A stretch of 11,050 nt of DNA, taken from positions 1-11,050 of the forward strand of contig JAUCNG010383482.1 in NCBI GenBank assembly GCA_032353305.1, read 5' to 3'. This document shows positions 1-7,289 of this stretch, piece by piece. This DNA comes from Cephalothrix spiralis. Lineage: Eukaryota; Nemertea; Palaeonemertea; Archinemertea; Cephalotrichidae. The notes beneath the pieces are model-generated. The model was given only the letters and a program-made list of their open reading frames with translations. It made no database searches and had not been told where the DNA came from. Each line of letters opens with the position of its first letter. Position 1 is the stretch's first letter. Made by a program: the position numbers and the translations under genes.

Positions 1-530
1 TATAGGATAACAAAGGGCCCTGGTAACCAAATAGATGCAAATAACTATCTTGTTCTAAAGTGTTGCCCCTTTATATTTGGTATACATGATACTTTGCTAT
101 TAAAGAATCTGTATGTGAAAAATGAACGGGCAACACTATGGAACAACGCGTACAGAGGAAGTTTTAGTTATGTATCCTTTTGTGTACTAATAATCAACTT
201 TGGCTGCTTCTGCAGCCTGAACCGGGACTTCATTTCATATGAGCTTCTTTATTTTGAAACTTGGGGTGCCACTCTACCTTATATAAAAATTTCAAACGAA
301 TACATGCAACTTTGGTATTTTCAAATCCCGAGGGATGTAAATCACATCTAAACCGGGAAGGTCCTTTGGCATACTAGCTTAACCTGGCTTAACCCCCTTT
401 CATTAACCCCTGTTAAAATTTATGCTGTATTTGCATTCATGCCCATACCATTTAATTTTCTGGTCAAATATTTTCGATTAAACCTTAACATTTGCCTAAT
501 TTATAACATTTTAAAATTCTTTATTTGCAG
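1..530 (+). other. End of upstream intron
   Basis: Non-coding DNA before the first visible exon, ending in the acceptor TTATTTGCAG. An 85-codon open frame at 94-351 has no recognisable family resemblance and looks like chance. The helix-1 exon expected upstream was sought and not seen. No repeat or regulatory site could be named here. Confidence 0.75.
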
Positions 531-609
531 ACAAGAATAATTACAATGCTCTTTTTGGTAGCTTGGATTATGCCTACCTCTTTTCCTATGCAATATCAAT
601 GTTTTTAAG
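531..609 (+). CDS. SLC37A2: SLC37-like exon a (about helix 2)
   Basis: Internal exon of 79 nt after acceptor TTATTTGCAG and before donor AAG|GTAAGT. The first two bases (AC) complete a codon from an upstream exon, probably Asp. Then come 25 codons beginning KNNYNALFGSLDYAYLFSYA, and the last two bases (AG) complete a Ser with the next exon. The KxNY start followed by a hydrophobic stretch with SLDYAYLFSYAISMF matches the SLC37A1/A2 segment that leaves the first lumenal loop and forms helix 2. The upstream exon is not in the window: I found nothing resembling the conserved helix-1 segment between 1 and 530. Confidence 0.9.
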
Positions 610-3600
610 GTAAGTTAACTATTACGTATCCAAGGGAAGTCTTTGAACCAGTACAGGTATCGTCCTCAATAAGTAGGGGTAGTATACAGGGAGTTTTTGA
701 TCAATCAGCTATGCGGTAGACTCACTTTAAAATTTCTTAAGGTTTTATGCGAAACATGAAAGGGAATAATCTGCTCGACGTAATTTAAAAAGTTTTGGGG
801 TGCACTAGGGAAGTCAGTCAGGTTATTATCCGTATACCGTCCATCCAAAACAAATGATATGCAACAAATTAAAGACATAAAATAAACCTGATTAACGCGA
901 GCGAAAGTTGTAATACTTCGAGCGCAGTTTAAGAGCATTTTTCTTGCAACTTATAGTTGAAATAACCCCTGAATCTGTCTGAATGACATTTTAGCAAATC
1001 TGTTCTAATTACTGTGGTTGTTTTGTACAAACTGTTCAGCCGCACCTGGAGGTAGGGGGTCGTTTTCAAGAATTTTAACGTACAGGTCGTGTACTACTAA
1101 ATAGACGGTCATATATATGTATCATGGTTTTTAAAATAATGAGAGAGAGAGAAAATCAATCAAAAAATGGCTCAATTGGAGACAAAAAAAAGGAACCATT
1201 GTCAAATATCTTATCTTACATGTATTTTCAAAACCTCTTTTTCAGTGGTCATATAGCTGAGCGAATGAGTATTAGAATCTTCTTATCCTTTGGAATGATC
1301 CTCAGTGGAGTAATGTGCGCTGCTTTTGGAATGGGATATTTTCTAGGGATTCACAATTTTACCTTTTATTTAATAATACAGGTAAGAAGTACAAACCACT
1401 AATACGAAGTCCATATATAATGGGGTTCCCTTGAAAGCACCTCGGTGGGAAGGTGATAGAGAGCCAGTCTCTGAATCCGGAGGTCCCGGGCTCGACACTA
1501 CTTTCCATCGAGAAGAACTTTGGGCAGCGTACTGCCTCCTGGGTTGCTCGGTCAGGGTCAGGTTAAATACGTGGAGTGGGACGCGTCCCTCCTTTCGGGG
1601 TAAATCCCTCTGCTAATCGGTATATAGAAAAATAGATTGGAGTGCGGGATAGGTCTACAGGCCTAAGGGTAAATGCTCATTTAAAAACGCTTACCGTCTG
1701 TGTCCTTTTGAGCCAGTCACTGATGCCCTCCAATAATTTAAAGTGGCACAGCCACTTTTGACCCGTGTAGAAAACACCTAAATAAATACTGCGCCGCAGA
1801 TAATTTTGTAAAATTTTTCAGCTTTGTGGAAAAATGTTAGATGGGTATAAATTGTTAAAAATATGAACTGCTTTCTTGACACCATGTATCATTTTCGGAC
1901 ACTACTTTCTGGCCACCATCCATTATCGAGACAAAAGCCTCACTTTCAAGACATGTATGCCAACCGAGAGCCACCGTCTTAAAAACGACGCCGACACTTT
2001 CCAGACATAAGCCGCCCGACACCCATGTCTCGAAAGTGTCTTGATAGTAAGTTCAGTGACCCAAAAACAGCCCATCACCATGGTAATGCCTGCACTTTCA
2101 ATACAAACCCCGAGCCAATTCTGAATCAGCAATTTAATTGCTTCAAATAGTTAATAAGTTAAAGACCTCGTGATAGTCGAAGTTAAAAACTAAAGGATAC
2201 GGTGTGACGTCATAATAAAAATGCGTTAAAATCGAGCAAAATGGCTTCGCGAGTGAAAATGAAACTTAAAATTTTCTGATCATTCAAAACAGAACTAAAT
2301 AATAAAATGCAACGTTGTACGGTTGCGCATAATATGAAATATTATGCGCAACCATAATTTATGTTAATTGAGGTCCCACACTTTATGTAATTAGTTAATT
2401 GTATATATGTAATAAACATAGGCAGTCGTCTGTTGATTAATCCGATTTGGATTATATCATCCGGGTATGCCCATTAATCGACCTGCCGATCGAGCTGGCA
2501 ACAATTTGTGTTGAAAATAATTTTGGTTTTAAATCAAGAGGGCATAGAATTGATTAGCCATATTCGTATTTCCCATTACGAGAACCATTACATATCATGA
2601 CGAATTCTTTTTCACATTGTTATAAATTACAAATATACTGGGCGGTTCTTGTAGGTGATTCTTGACCCCATCAAGTAAAACAGCTCATAATCTTATATGT
2701 TGTTTTTCAGATTGTATCTGGTTTTATACAAGCGTCTGGCTGGCCCAGTGTCGTTGCCTGTGTTGGCAATTGGTTTGGGAAGGGAAAGTAAGTTTATCTA
2801 TCCCAGACTTAAGATCAGTGTTAAAGTATTTAATGTGTCTGTGCCTTAATATATTCTTAAAGATACAACTTCAATACATTCTATTCTGCATTGAAGTTTG
2901 AACTACTAGTACCTCAACTTGGGACAATGTTTAACCATTTTCCGCCGTTATCCGACCGCACACAAAATATATTCGGAAAATGGGTAAATATAGACACAAC
3001 GAAGTCCTTATTTACCGTCAGTTTGGGGGAACGTGCCTACTGGAGGCATTTAATATAAGCGAATATTTTTGGGTAATTAACAAGTGCGTAATTAACGAGT
3101 GGTACTGCGACCACCTAGTCAGCTGTTGACAACGCCGCAGGGTCTCGGAAAAAGTCCCAGAACAAAACAAAATTGGCGCAAAAAAGGGGGCTGAGCCAAA
3201 TGACGCCACGGTAGCCGCACAACCCCCATTGTGATCTGATATGACTACAGTAGCATAATTATCACTCTAAAAAATACTTTCAACCACCAAAAGGATTCCT
3301 GGGGCGCTCCAGTGGCTATTTATTGGAAAAAAGAACGCGTCCCATCAAAAATCCGGTCTTAATCCGTTCTTAACAAAGAGATGATAAATGATATACGTTA
3401 GCATTTATATTATAATGCATTTTGCACCATAAGGCTCCTTGCGTCCTCCATTTTTTACAATTTTGGCCCAAAAATAAAAATTTACCTACCCCCATTAGTC
3501 ATTACATCAACATCACCTTTATTTTATATTAATTATTTGACTTTTTTTATTATTTCAGGCGGGGTTTTATAATGGGTGTATGGAATTCACATACATCCGT

Positions 3601-6099
3601 TGGAAATATTCTTGGTACAGTGATTCCCGGTATATGGGTTAATTCGGCATGGGGCTGGTCCTTTGTCGTGCCAGGTATCATAATATCTGCTGGAGGATTC
3701 CTCACGTTCCTGTTCTTAGTGCCCAGTAAGTACATGTACTCGTGTTTAATCCTTGAAACCCTGGAAAAAATTTCATTCCTGGAAATCCTTGAAAAGTGCT
3801 GGAATTTTGTCAAAAGTCCTGGAAGAAAATGAAAACATTTCAATTTTTAATGCGTTCCATTTTCGTGCCTTAAAATCGCGTCATCACTGTTGATTTTTCA
3901 AAATTCCATCGCCTCGCTTCGCTCTGCTCAATAACATAATATATCATAATTTGTGTTAGAAGGCACGCAAATATAATAACAGACTTATCAATTTCCCACA
4001 GTTTTGTTCATGCTAGATATTATTTAAAATGGTATATTAAATTATGTTAATTTATTTTAGACATCTGCTGACGCCAGGTTTTCAGTTAATTAATTAATTT
4101 AATTTCGTATCATTAGATTACAAAATATTTATCTGTATTAGTTTATTTGATGTCATTTTGTCTTTTATATATTATACAGATATTGTACAATTCACGAGGT
4201 GCTAATCGACTGCTTTATTTCCCCTTAAAATTGTACTATATCTGTTGTACTATATCTGTTTTATCGATGTAATATCACAGGTTTTATATAGCTCTATCCT
4301 ACTGTTTATAATCAGCCGTTGCTAATAAACTTTATATTTCGTCGATAAAACGGGATATGAAACTTAGGGACCTAATACTATTTTTTGAGAAAAATATTTA
4401 TATTTGCCCTTGACCCCTCAAATTGATCGAACCCAATCGAAAATTGTATCTTATTATTGTATTGGACCATGCGGATCAGAAAATATCTGTTCGACCCTTT
4501 TCGGGAACCTTAAAAAACAATTTGACCCATAAGACCCTTTCGAAAATATATACTTGAACCTAGAATTTTCACCAGCTTTACGAAAATATTTTTAAAGGGT
4601 TTAGGTCAGCACTTCCGAGATTTTCGCGAGGGGAGGGGGCGAAATTTGGGGCCAAAAGTTCCATAAACCTGTGTAGTGTGGTTAATGGTGGTTATTTATT
4701 CTACGTATTTATCTATTTACAGACCCGGAAGATGTGGGCTGTGTGCCACCTGATCATCAGGGCAAGGTTTGTAATTGTAATATATGCAATAACACACTAT
4801 CACCAACTGTTATTGATTAAAAAATAGTTGTTAACTGATATACGTGTCGCATAAATGTGACGTCATACCATAAGTTCAAAGACCTTTTTAAAATTCGTAT
4901 TTCGTATTTTTATGCTTCATAAATATAGCCAACAGGTTTTTATAACCGGAAAGTCAAAACTTTAATCCATATTATGTGCCGTATTATATTTTCTATTAGT
5001 CTAATATGAGCTTTTTATTATTTTACCGACTAAAATGTCATTACACGTGTACGGTTTTACCACTTAGAAACCGTACTAGTACGTTTCTCGTGCATTTTGA
5101 TTAGCGCGTATCAATCGTCGAACTTGCCAAACTAGGCCTCATTTATATAATTTAATATATTAAATGATTTAAAGGACATTTAATGAGCTTTAAAAGACTA
5201 GATTTAATCGGTTTTATCACAGGAAAAGAAAGTAAATAGTTTTTTCAAAAGTTTGAAACATGCTAATTATGTTTTAATGCGTGGTAAATGTATAAATGAA
5301 CATCTAGGAATCCGGTAATTCTTAGGACTCGTTCTTGTTTTCGCGCGGAGTGAATCGACCAATTCCTAACATTGTTTGTACATGATTGAGAGATAAAAAA
5401 TGAAGTTCCTTGACCTCGTCGTAATGAATGACCAATAGCTGTTCTAAGATTATAAGATAAGAGATAAGATTATTACAATAATTTTGGTACATGAAATTTA
5501 TATTTATACATAATATTGGCCAGAAAATTGTTTGGTCCATGACAGAGACATACGTCATTTTATAGTCATTCCACCCCCTTTCCCTCATTTCCCCGAGCGA
5601 TGAATTAAAAAAAACTACAAGTTACATAATAAATGATACTATACAGTACAGGAAATATAAAAAAAAAATAAAAATAGTAATAAAAAAAAAAATAATAATA
5701 ATAATAAAAAAAAAATAATTAAAAAAAAATATTCAAAAAATAATATATATATAAAAAAAATAAAAAAATATTCAAAACAAAACAACAACAACAAAAAATA
5801 AAAATAAAAAAAATTAAAGAAAGAAGAAAAACTCAAAACATTACAATATAATATAGATCAATATAAGGACCGTTTTAAAATTATCTTCAAAAGCTAGAAA
5901 CATGTCGTTAATTGTACATATTTATTAAATGTTTTTTTAAATCTTTTTTTGAAGATGTATCTTTCATTTGTTTTAGAAAGTCGTGTCTAAGAGAAACCTT
6001 CCATCTGATGATATGTCACATGATACGTCACATGACACTACTGCTTACACTATTGTCAACGATTCGATTGTCAACGGAGACGAGGAAGAAGATAATACT
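531..6099 (+). CDS. SLC37A2: SLC37A1/SLC37A2-like sugar-phosphate transporter, internal part (6 exons, partial at both ends)
   Basis: Join of 531-609, 1246-1381, 2711-2787, 3559-3725, 4723-4766 and 5977-6099: 626 nt, about 208 codons, no stop. Exon end phases match throughout (2-nt, 0, 2-nt, 1-nt, 0, 0). The product reads like the N-terminal half of SLC37A1/A2: a DKNNY start, an AER motif-A-like loop, SGWPSVVACVGNWFGKGKRG, WNSHTSVGNILG, then PEDVGCVPP and an acidic linker. The SVVxCVGNWFGKGKRGFIMG and WNSHTSVGN signatures separate it from the SLC37A3 and SLC37A4 types. Known for the family: endoplasmic-reticulum membrane transporters of 12 helices exchanging glucose-6-phosphate and phosphate. 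The window covers about helices 2-6 and part of the central loop; helix 1 and helices 7-12 are missing. The GIWVN segment after helix 5 looks slightly more A2-like, but an invertebrate single-copy ancestor of A1/A2 is equally possible, so the symbol is a best match, not an orthology claim. Confidence 0.93.
610..1245 (+). other. Intron a-b, 636 bp
   Basis: Bounded by donor GTAAGT and acceptor TTTTTCAG. It holds a short GA run at about 1141-1151 and otherwise unremarkable AT-rich sequence. Open frames on either strand are under 100 codons and resemble nothing I know. Confidence 0.88.
1246..1381 (+). CDS. SLC37A2: SLC37-like exon b (motif-A loop, helices 3 and start of 4)
   Basis: Internal exon of 136 nt after acceptor CTCTTTTTCAG, before donor CAG|GTAAGA. 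One base finishes the split Ser codon, then 45 codons end in phase 0. It starts SGHIAERMSIR, the short cytoplasmic loop that in this family carries the degenerate major facilitator motif A (usually SGxxGER; here Ala replaces the Gly before Glu-Arg). Next is hydrophobic helix 3 (FLSFGMILSGVMCAAFGMGY), a short HNF loop, and the beginning of helix 4 (FYLIIQ). Length and phase fit the family. Confidence 0.93.
1421..1640 (+). mobile_element. tRNA-derived SINE-like element
   Basis: The head resembles a decayed tRNA. An A-box-like stretch lies at 1434-1449 (GCACCTCGGTGGG) and a B-box-like GGCTCGACACT at 1489-1499, about 40 nt further on, which is tRNA-like spacing. The TGAATCCGGAGGTCCCGGG between them is typical of tRNA anticodon and T arms. 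A GC-rich body unlike the flanking intron continues to about 1616 and then passes into a short TATATAGAAAAATAG stretch that could be the tail. It lies 40 bp inside the intron, in the same orientation as the gene. T-stem pairing is lost, so this is not a working tRNA. The 3' boundary is approximate and I cannot assign a named SINE family. A 61-codon open frame at 1431-1616 is a by-product. Confidence 0.7.
1993..2040. repeat. Imperfect inverted repeat, 17-bp arms
   Basis: GACACTTTCCAGACATA (1993-2009) pairs with CATGTCTCGAAAGTGTC (2024-2040) at 15 of 17 positions across a 14-nt loop. A related direct motif, CACTTTCAAGACATGTA, lies at about 1938-1954. Probably the remains of a foldback element. 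Confidence 0.6.
2321..2353. repeat. Perfect 15-bp hairpin with 3-nt loop
   Basis: GGTTGCGCATAATAT (2321-2335), loop GAA (2336-2338), then the exact reverse complement (2339-2353). The arms are part GC-rich and part AT-rich, so simple base composition does not explain it. The role is unknown; possibilities are a tiny foldback remnant or a replication-slippage palindrome. Confidence 0.9.
2711..2787 (+). CDS. SLC37A2: SLC37-like exon c (helix 4 and GNWFGKGK loop)
   Basis: Internal exon of 77 nt after acceptor TTGTTTTTCAG and before donor GGAAA|GTAAGT. It contributes 25 codons, IVSGFIQASGWPSVVACVGN then WFGKG, plus two bases (AA) that make Lys with the first G of the next exon. SGWPSVV and CVGNWFGKGKRG, spanning the junction, are among the most conserved stretches of SLC37A1/A2 and anchor the identification. 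Helix 4 ends at the cytoplasmic GKGKRG turn. Confidence 0.95.
2788..3558 (+). other. Intron c-d, 771 bp
   Basis: Bounded by GTAAGT and TTATTTCAG. A GC-richer patch at about 3100-3230 (containing GGGGGCTGAGCC and ACGCCACGGTAGCCGCAC) may be old repeat sequence, but no ends or inverted repeats are clear. Otherwise nothing recognisable. Confidence 0.9.
3559..3725 (+). CDS. SLC37A2: SLC37-like exon d (helices 5 and 6)
   Basis: Internal exon of 167 nt after acceptor TTATTTCAG and before donor CCCA|GTAAGT. One base completes the split Lys, 55 codons follow, and one base (A) starts the next split codon. It begins RGFIMGVWNSHTSVGNILGT, the strongest family signature in the window, followed by PGIWVNSAWGWSFVVPGI and a final hydrophobic run to FLFLVP. 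It covers helix 5, a short lumenal loop and helix 6. The frame stays open 36 codons past the donor, to TGA at 3830-3832, so intron retention would give a truncated protein; see findings. Confidence 0.96.
3748..3830. repeat. Degenerate CCTGGAAA / CCTTGAAA repeat
   Basis: Six spaced, imperfect copies of a CCTKGAAA core: CCTTGAAA, CCTGGAAA, CCTGGAAA, CCTTGAAA, GCTGGAAT and CCTGGAAG. They start 22 bp into the intron and end at the TGA closing the read-through frame. Similar TCCTTGAAAAGTCCTGGAA sequence is, from memory, a common interspersed repeat in many animal genomes. Confidence 0.75.
4176..4260. repeat. 14-bp tandem duplication paired with an inverted copy
   Basis: TTGTACTATATCTG occurs twice in exact tandem (4231-4258). 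The first copy with its flank (4229-4245) is the reverse complement, at 16 of 17 positions, of ACAGATATTGTACAATT at 4176-4192. Likely part of a small degenerate foldback element. Confidence 0.75.
4534..4627 (+). repeat. Dispersed repeat, copy A (core)
   Basis: Shares ACCCTTTCGAAAATATA, ACTTGAACCTAGAATTTT and ACTTCCGAGATTTTCGC, in the same order and spacing, with copy B at 6793-6891, and more weakly with copy C at 7654-7711. The copy probably extends both ways from the core, but the ends are not visible. No coding capacity. Confidence 0.85.
4723..4766 (+). CDS. SLC37A2: SLC37-like exon e (44-nt start of central linker)
   Basis: Short internal exon of 44 nt after acceptor TCTATTTACAG. Two bases complete an Asn codon, then 14 codons: PEDVGCVPPDHQGK, ending in phase 0. 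The PEDVxCxPP pattern just after helix 6 is typical of SLC37A1/A2 and confirms a very small exon. The donor AAG|GTTTGT is the weakest in the gene; the other five are GTAAG. Both neighbours are needed to keep frame: exon d ends one base into a codon and exon f starts in phase 0. Confidence 0.88.
5455..5468 (+). promoter_or_regulatory. Tandem AGATAAG (GATA-factor-like) motifs
   Basis: AGATAAG at 5455-5461 and again at 5462-5468, directly adjacent. This matches the WGATAR consensus of animal GATA factors. In AT-rich intron DNA it may be chance or a small tandem duplication; there is no other sign of an enhancer. Confidence 0.2.
5655..5832. repeat. A-rich low-complexity tract
   Basis: About 175 bp almost only of A and T on this strand, with A runs, AAT repeats (AATAATAATAATAA), an ATATATATA patch and AACAACAACAAC. 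It could be an expanded, decayed poly(A) tail of a retroposon, but no element body is recognisable upstream. The Phe/Leu-rich minus-strand frame across it is an artefact. Confidence 0.95.
5977..6099 (+). CDS. SLC37A2: SLC37-like exon f (acidic cytoplasmic linker)
   Basis: Probable internal exon of 123 nt after a T-rich tract and acceptor TTTGTTTTAG, before a strong donor ACT|GTAAGT. Phase 0 at both ends, 41 codons, starting KVVSKRNLPSDDM and ending NGDEEEDNT. No membrane segment; rich in Asp, Glu, Ser and Thr, as expected for the variable cytoplasmic loop between helices 6 and 7. Two adjacent in-frame microduplications are visible: GAT-AYG-TCA-CAT twice (6010-6033), and a 15-nt unit beginning ATTGTCAACG twice (6052-6081). 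Assignment rests on position, phase and splice sites rather than sequence similarity, because this loop is poorly conserved. Confidence 0.78.
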
Positions 6100-6774
6100 G
6101 TAAGTACCTTTTGACACTACATGGTTACTTCCCCTCCCCTTCTTTAGAAATTGGCTCACTATGATTTTTACGTGAATCGGACAGTTGAATAGCTTGGCAT
6201 CTCACCTCGGATTTACGTCACTGTTGCTTCGTTTCCTCAGAAAAATGTGGTCATGGAGCCAATCAAATCATGACAAAATAAACAATGACGTATTTTGGAC
6301 GTCGTCACTACAAAACAATGTAGACGAAACGTTAAGCCGAGGTCGAATGACAATAAGCTGGTCAACTGTTCGAGGGTATTGAGATGGGGACCAGAGAAAT
6401 ACCTACAGGCTACTGTATGTAGTATACAGGTCTATTATTATTTTTTTCCTACATAGAATTCTATATCTTTTAAAAACAGTGCATAAATAATATAAATTTG
6501 TGGGAAAAAATATGGGTCTTATGATTTGATAATGCTAAAATGTTCCTCGCTTCGCTCGTCTCGATATGTAAGATATTTCGGGCTCACTTTATAGCCTCTG
6601 GGGCCAAATTAGCAATTTATTAGTAATTTTTGTTAAACTTGCCAAAAAGGGTTGAACCCGATATTATTCGATCCGCAATTTCCAATACAATATTATAAGC
6701 TACCATTTTTTATTTGGTCCGACCAATTTTAGAAGCCCTGGGCAAATATATATTTTTTCCAAAAATTGTATAGT

Positions 6775-6891
6775 GGCCCCAAAGTGGGCCCTACCCTTTC
6801 GAAAATATAAACTTGAACCTAGAATTTTTTACAAGCTTTCCAAAAATATATGGGTTGATGGGGTTTAGGCCCACACTTCCGAGATTTTCGC
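6775..6891 (+). repeat. Dispersed repeat, copy B
   Basis: The core at 6793-6891 matches copy A (4534-4627), with long identical blocks CCCTTTCGAAAATATA and CTTCCGAGATTTTCGC. The upstream part GGCCCCAAAGTGGGCC (6775-6790) matches copy C at 7335-7350 with one difference. It appears uninterrupted and serves as the reference for the broken copy C. Confidence 0.85.
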
Positions 6892-7078
6892 TAGGTGTTC
6901 CCTTTAAAACATGTGTGTACTTAAAAGCAATTTTACTTAATTACCTATGTACACTATTTTTCTCTAGATAATCGAAAACTTAGCATATACCATTATACCT
7001 GCCATAGGCAACAATTGAACAATTTGGAATGTACAGAAGTAGTACTGGGCCTACTTTAACTTTATTTAACGACTTCTG

Positions 7079-7144
7079 ATAAACAGTATATCGATATTTT
7101 TGTACGAAACAGCTGATAGTACGATTCTGATATATACTGTTTAT
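7079..7144. repeat. Inverted repeat, 13-bp perfect arms
   Basis: ATAAACAGTATAT (7079-7091) and its exact reverse complement (7132-7144), separated by 40 nt. AT-rich arms, so weak alone. The following TTTATTTCCCTTGATTAAAA (from 7140) resembles TTTATTTCCCCTTAAAATTG from 4214, beside the other inverted repeat in intron d-e. Confidence 0.6.
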
Positions 7145-7289
7145 TTCCCTTGATTAAAATTGTTTATTTTACTTAGCATCTGTTTTTGGACACCCGAACC
7201 TAATTTTGCCAAATAAAGTAGTGAAGTATATAGCCTTCGGCTGTGCATATAACGAACGTTTATGGAACATTTTGGTATGCTTGTCGAAA

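Larger units (their letters stand above)
1382..2710 (+). other. Intron b-c, 1,329 bp
   Basis: Bounded by GTAAGA and TTTTTCAG. It contains the SINE-like element (about 1421-1640), a cluster of ACTTTC/AGACA motifs with a 17-bp inverted repeat (1993-2040) and a perfect 15-bp hairpin (2321-2353). The 2354-2700 stretch shows nothing I can name. Confidence 0.9.
3726..4722 (+). other. Intron d-e, 997 bp
   Basis: Bounded by GTAAGT and ATTTACAG. It holds the degenerate CCTGGAAA repeat (3748-3830), an inverted plus tandem repeat (4176-4260) and copy A of the dispersed repeat (4534-4627). A CCTCGCTTCGCTC string at 3912-3924 recurs at 6545-6557. Confidence 0.9.
4767..5976 (+). other. Intron e-f, 1,210 bp
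   Basis: Bounded by the weak donor GTTTGT and acceptor TTTGTTTTAG. It contains two adjacent AGATAAG motifs (5455-5468) and the A-rich tract (5655-5832). The rest is AT-rich with no recognisable gene. Reading on past exon e meets TAA after 17 codons. Confidence 0.85.

Noticed and set aside
1434-1500. Possible functional tRNA gene
   Set aside because: Box-like motifs are present but T-stem and acceptor pairing are lost and a non-tRNA body follows; it is the head of a SINE.
1431-1616. 61-codon + strand open frame
   Set aside because: It lies wholly within the SINE-like element and reflects its GC-rich sequence.
2205-2212. TGACGTCA (CRE-like) site, also at 4858-4865
   Set aside because: Both are isolated 8-mers in introns with no promoter context; insufficient to call a regulatory element.
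3550-3843. Minus-strand 97-codon frame, the longest open frame in the window
   Set aside because: It lies antisense to exon d, whose coding sense is certain from the SLC37 signatures; it is a shadow frame.
5639-5836. Minus-strand open frame almost entirely Phe, Leu and Ile
   Set aside because: It is the complement of the A-rich low-complexity tract; such frames arise from composition alone.
6230-6300. Possible exon after TTTCCTCAG at about 6231-6240
   Set aside because: The phase-0 frame meets a stop after nine codons and does not resemble SLC37 helix 7.
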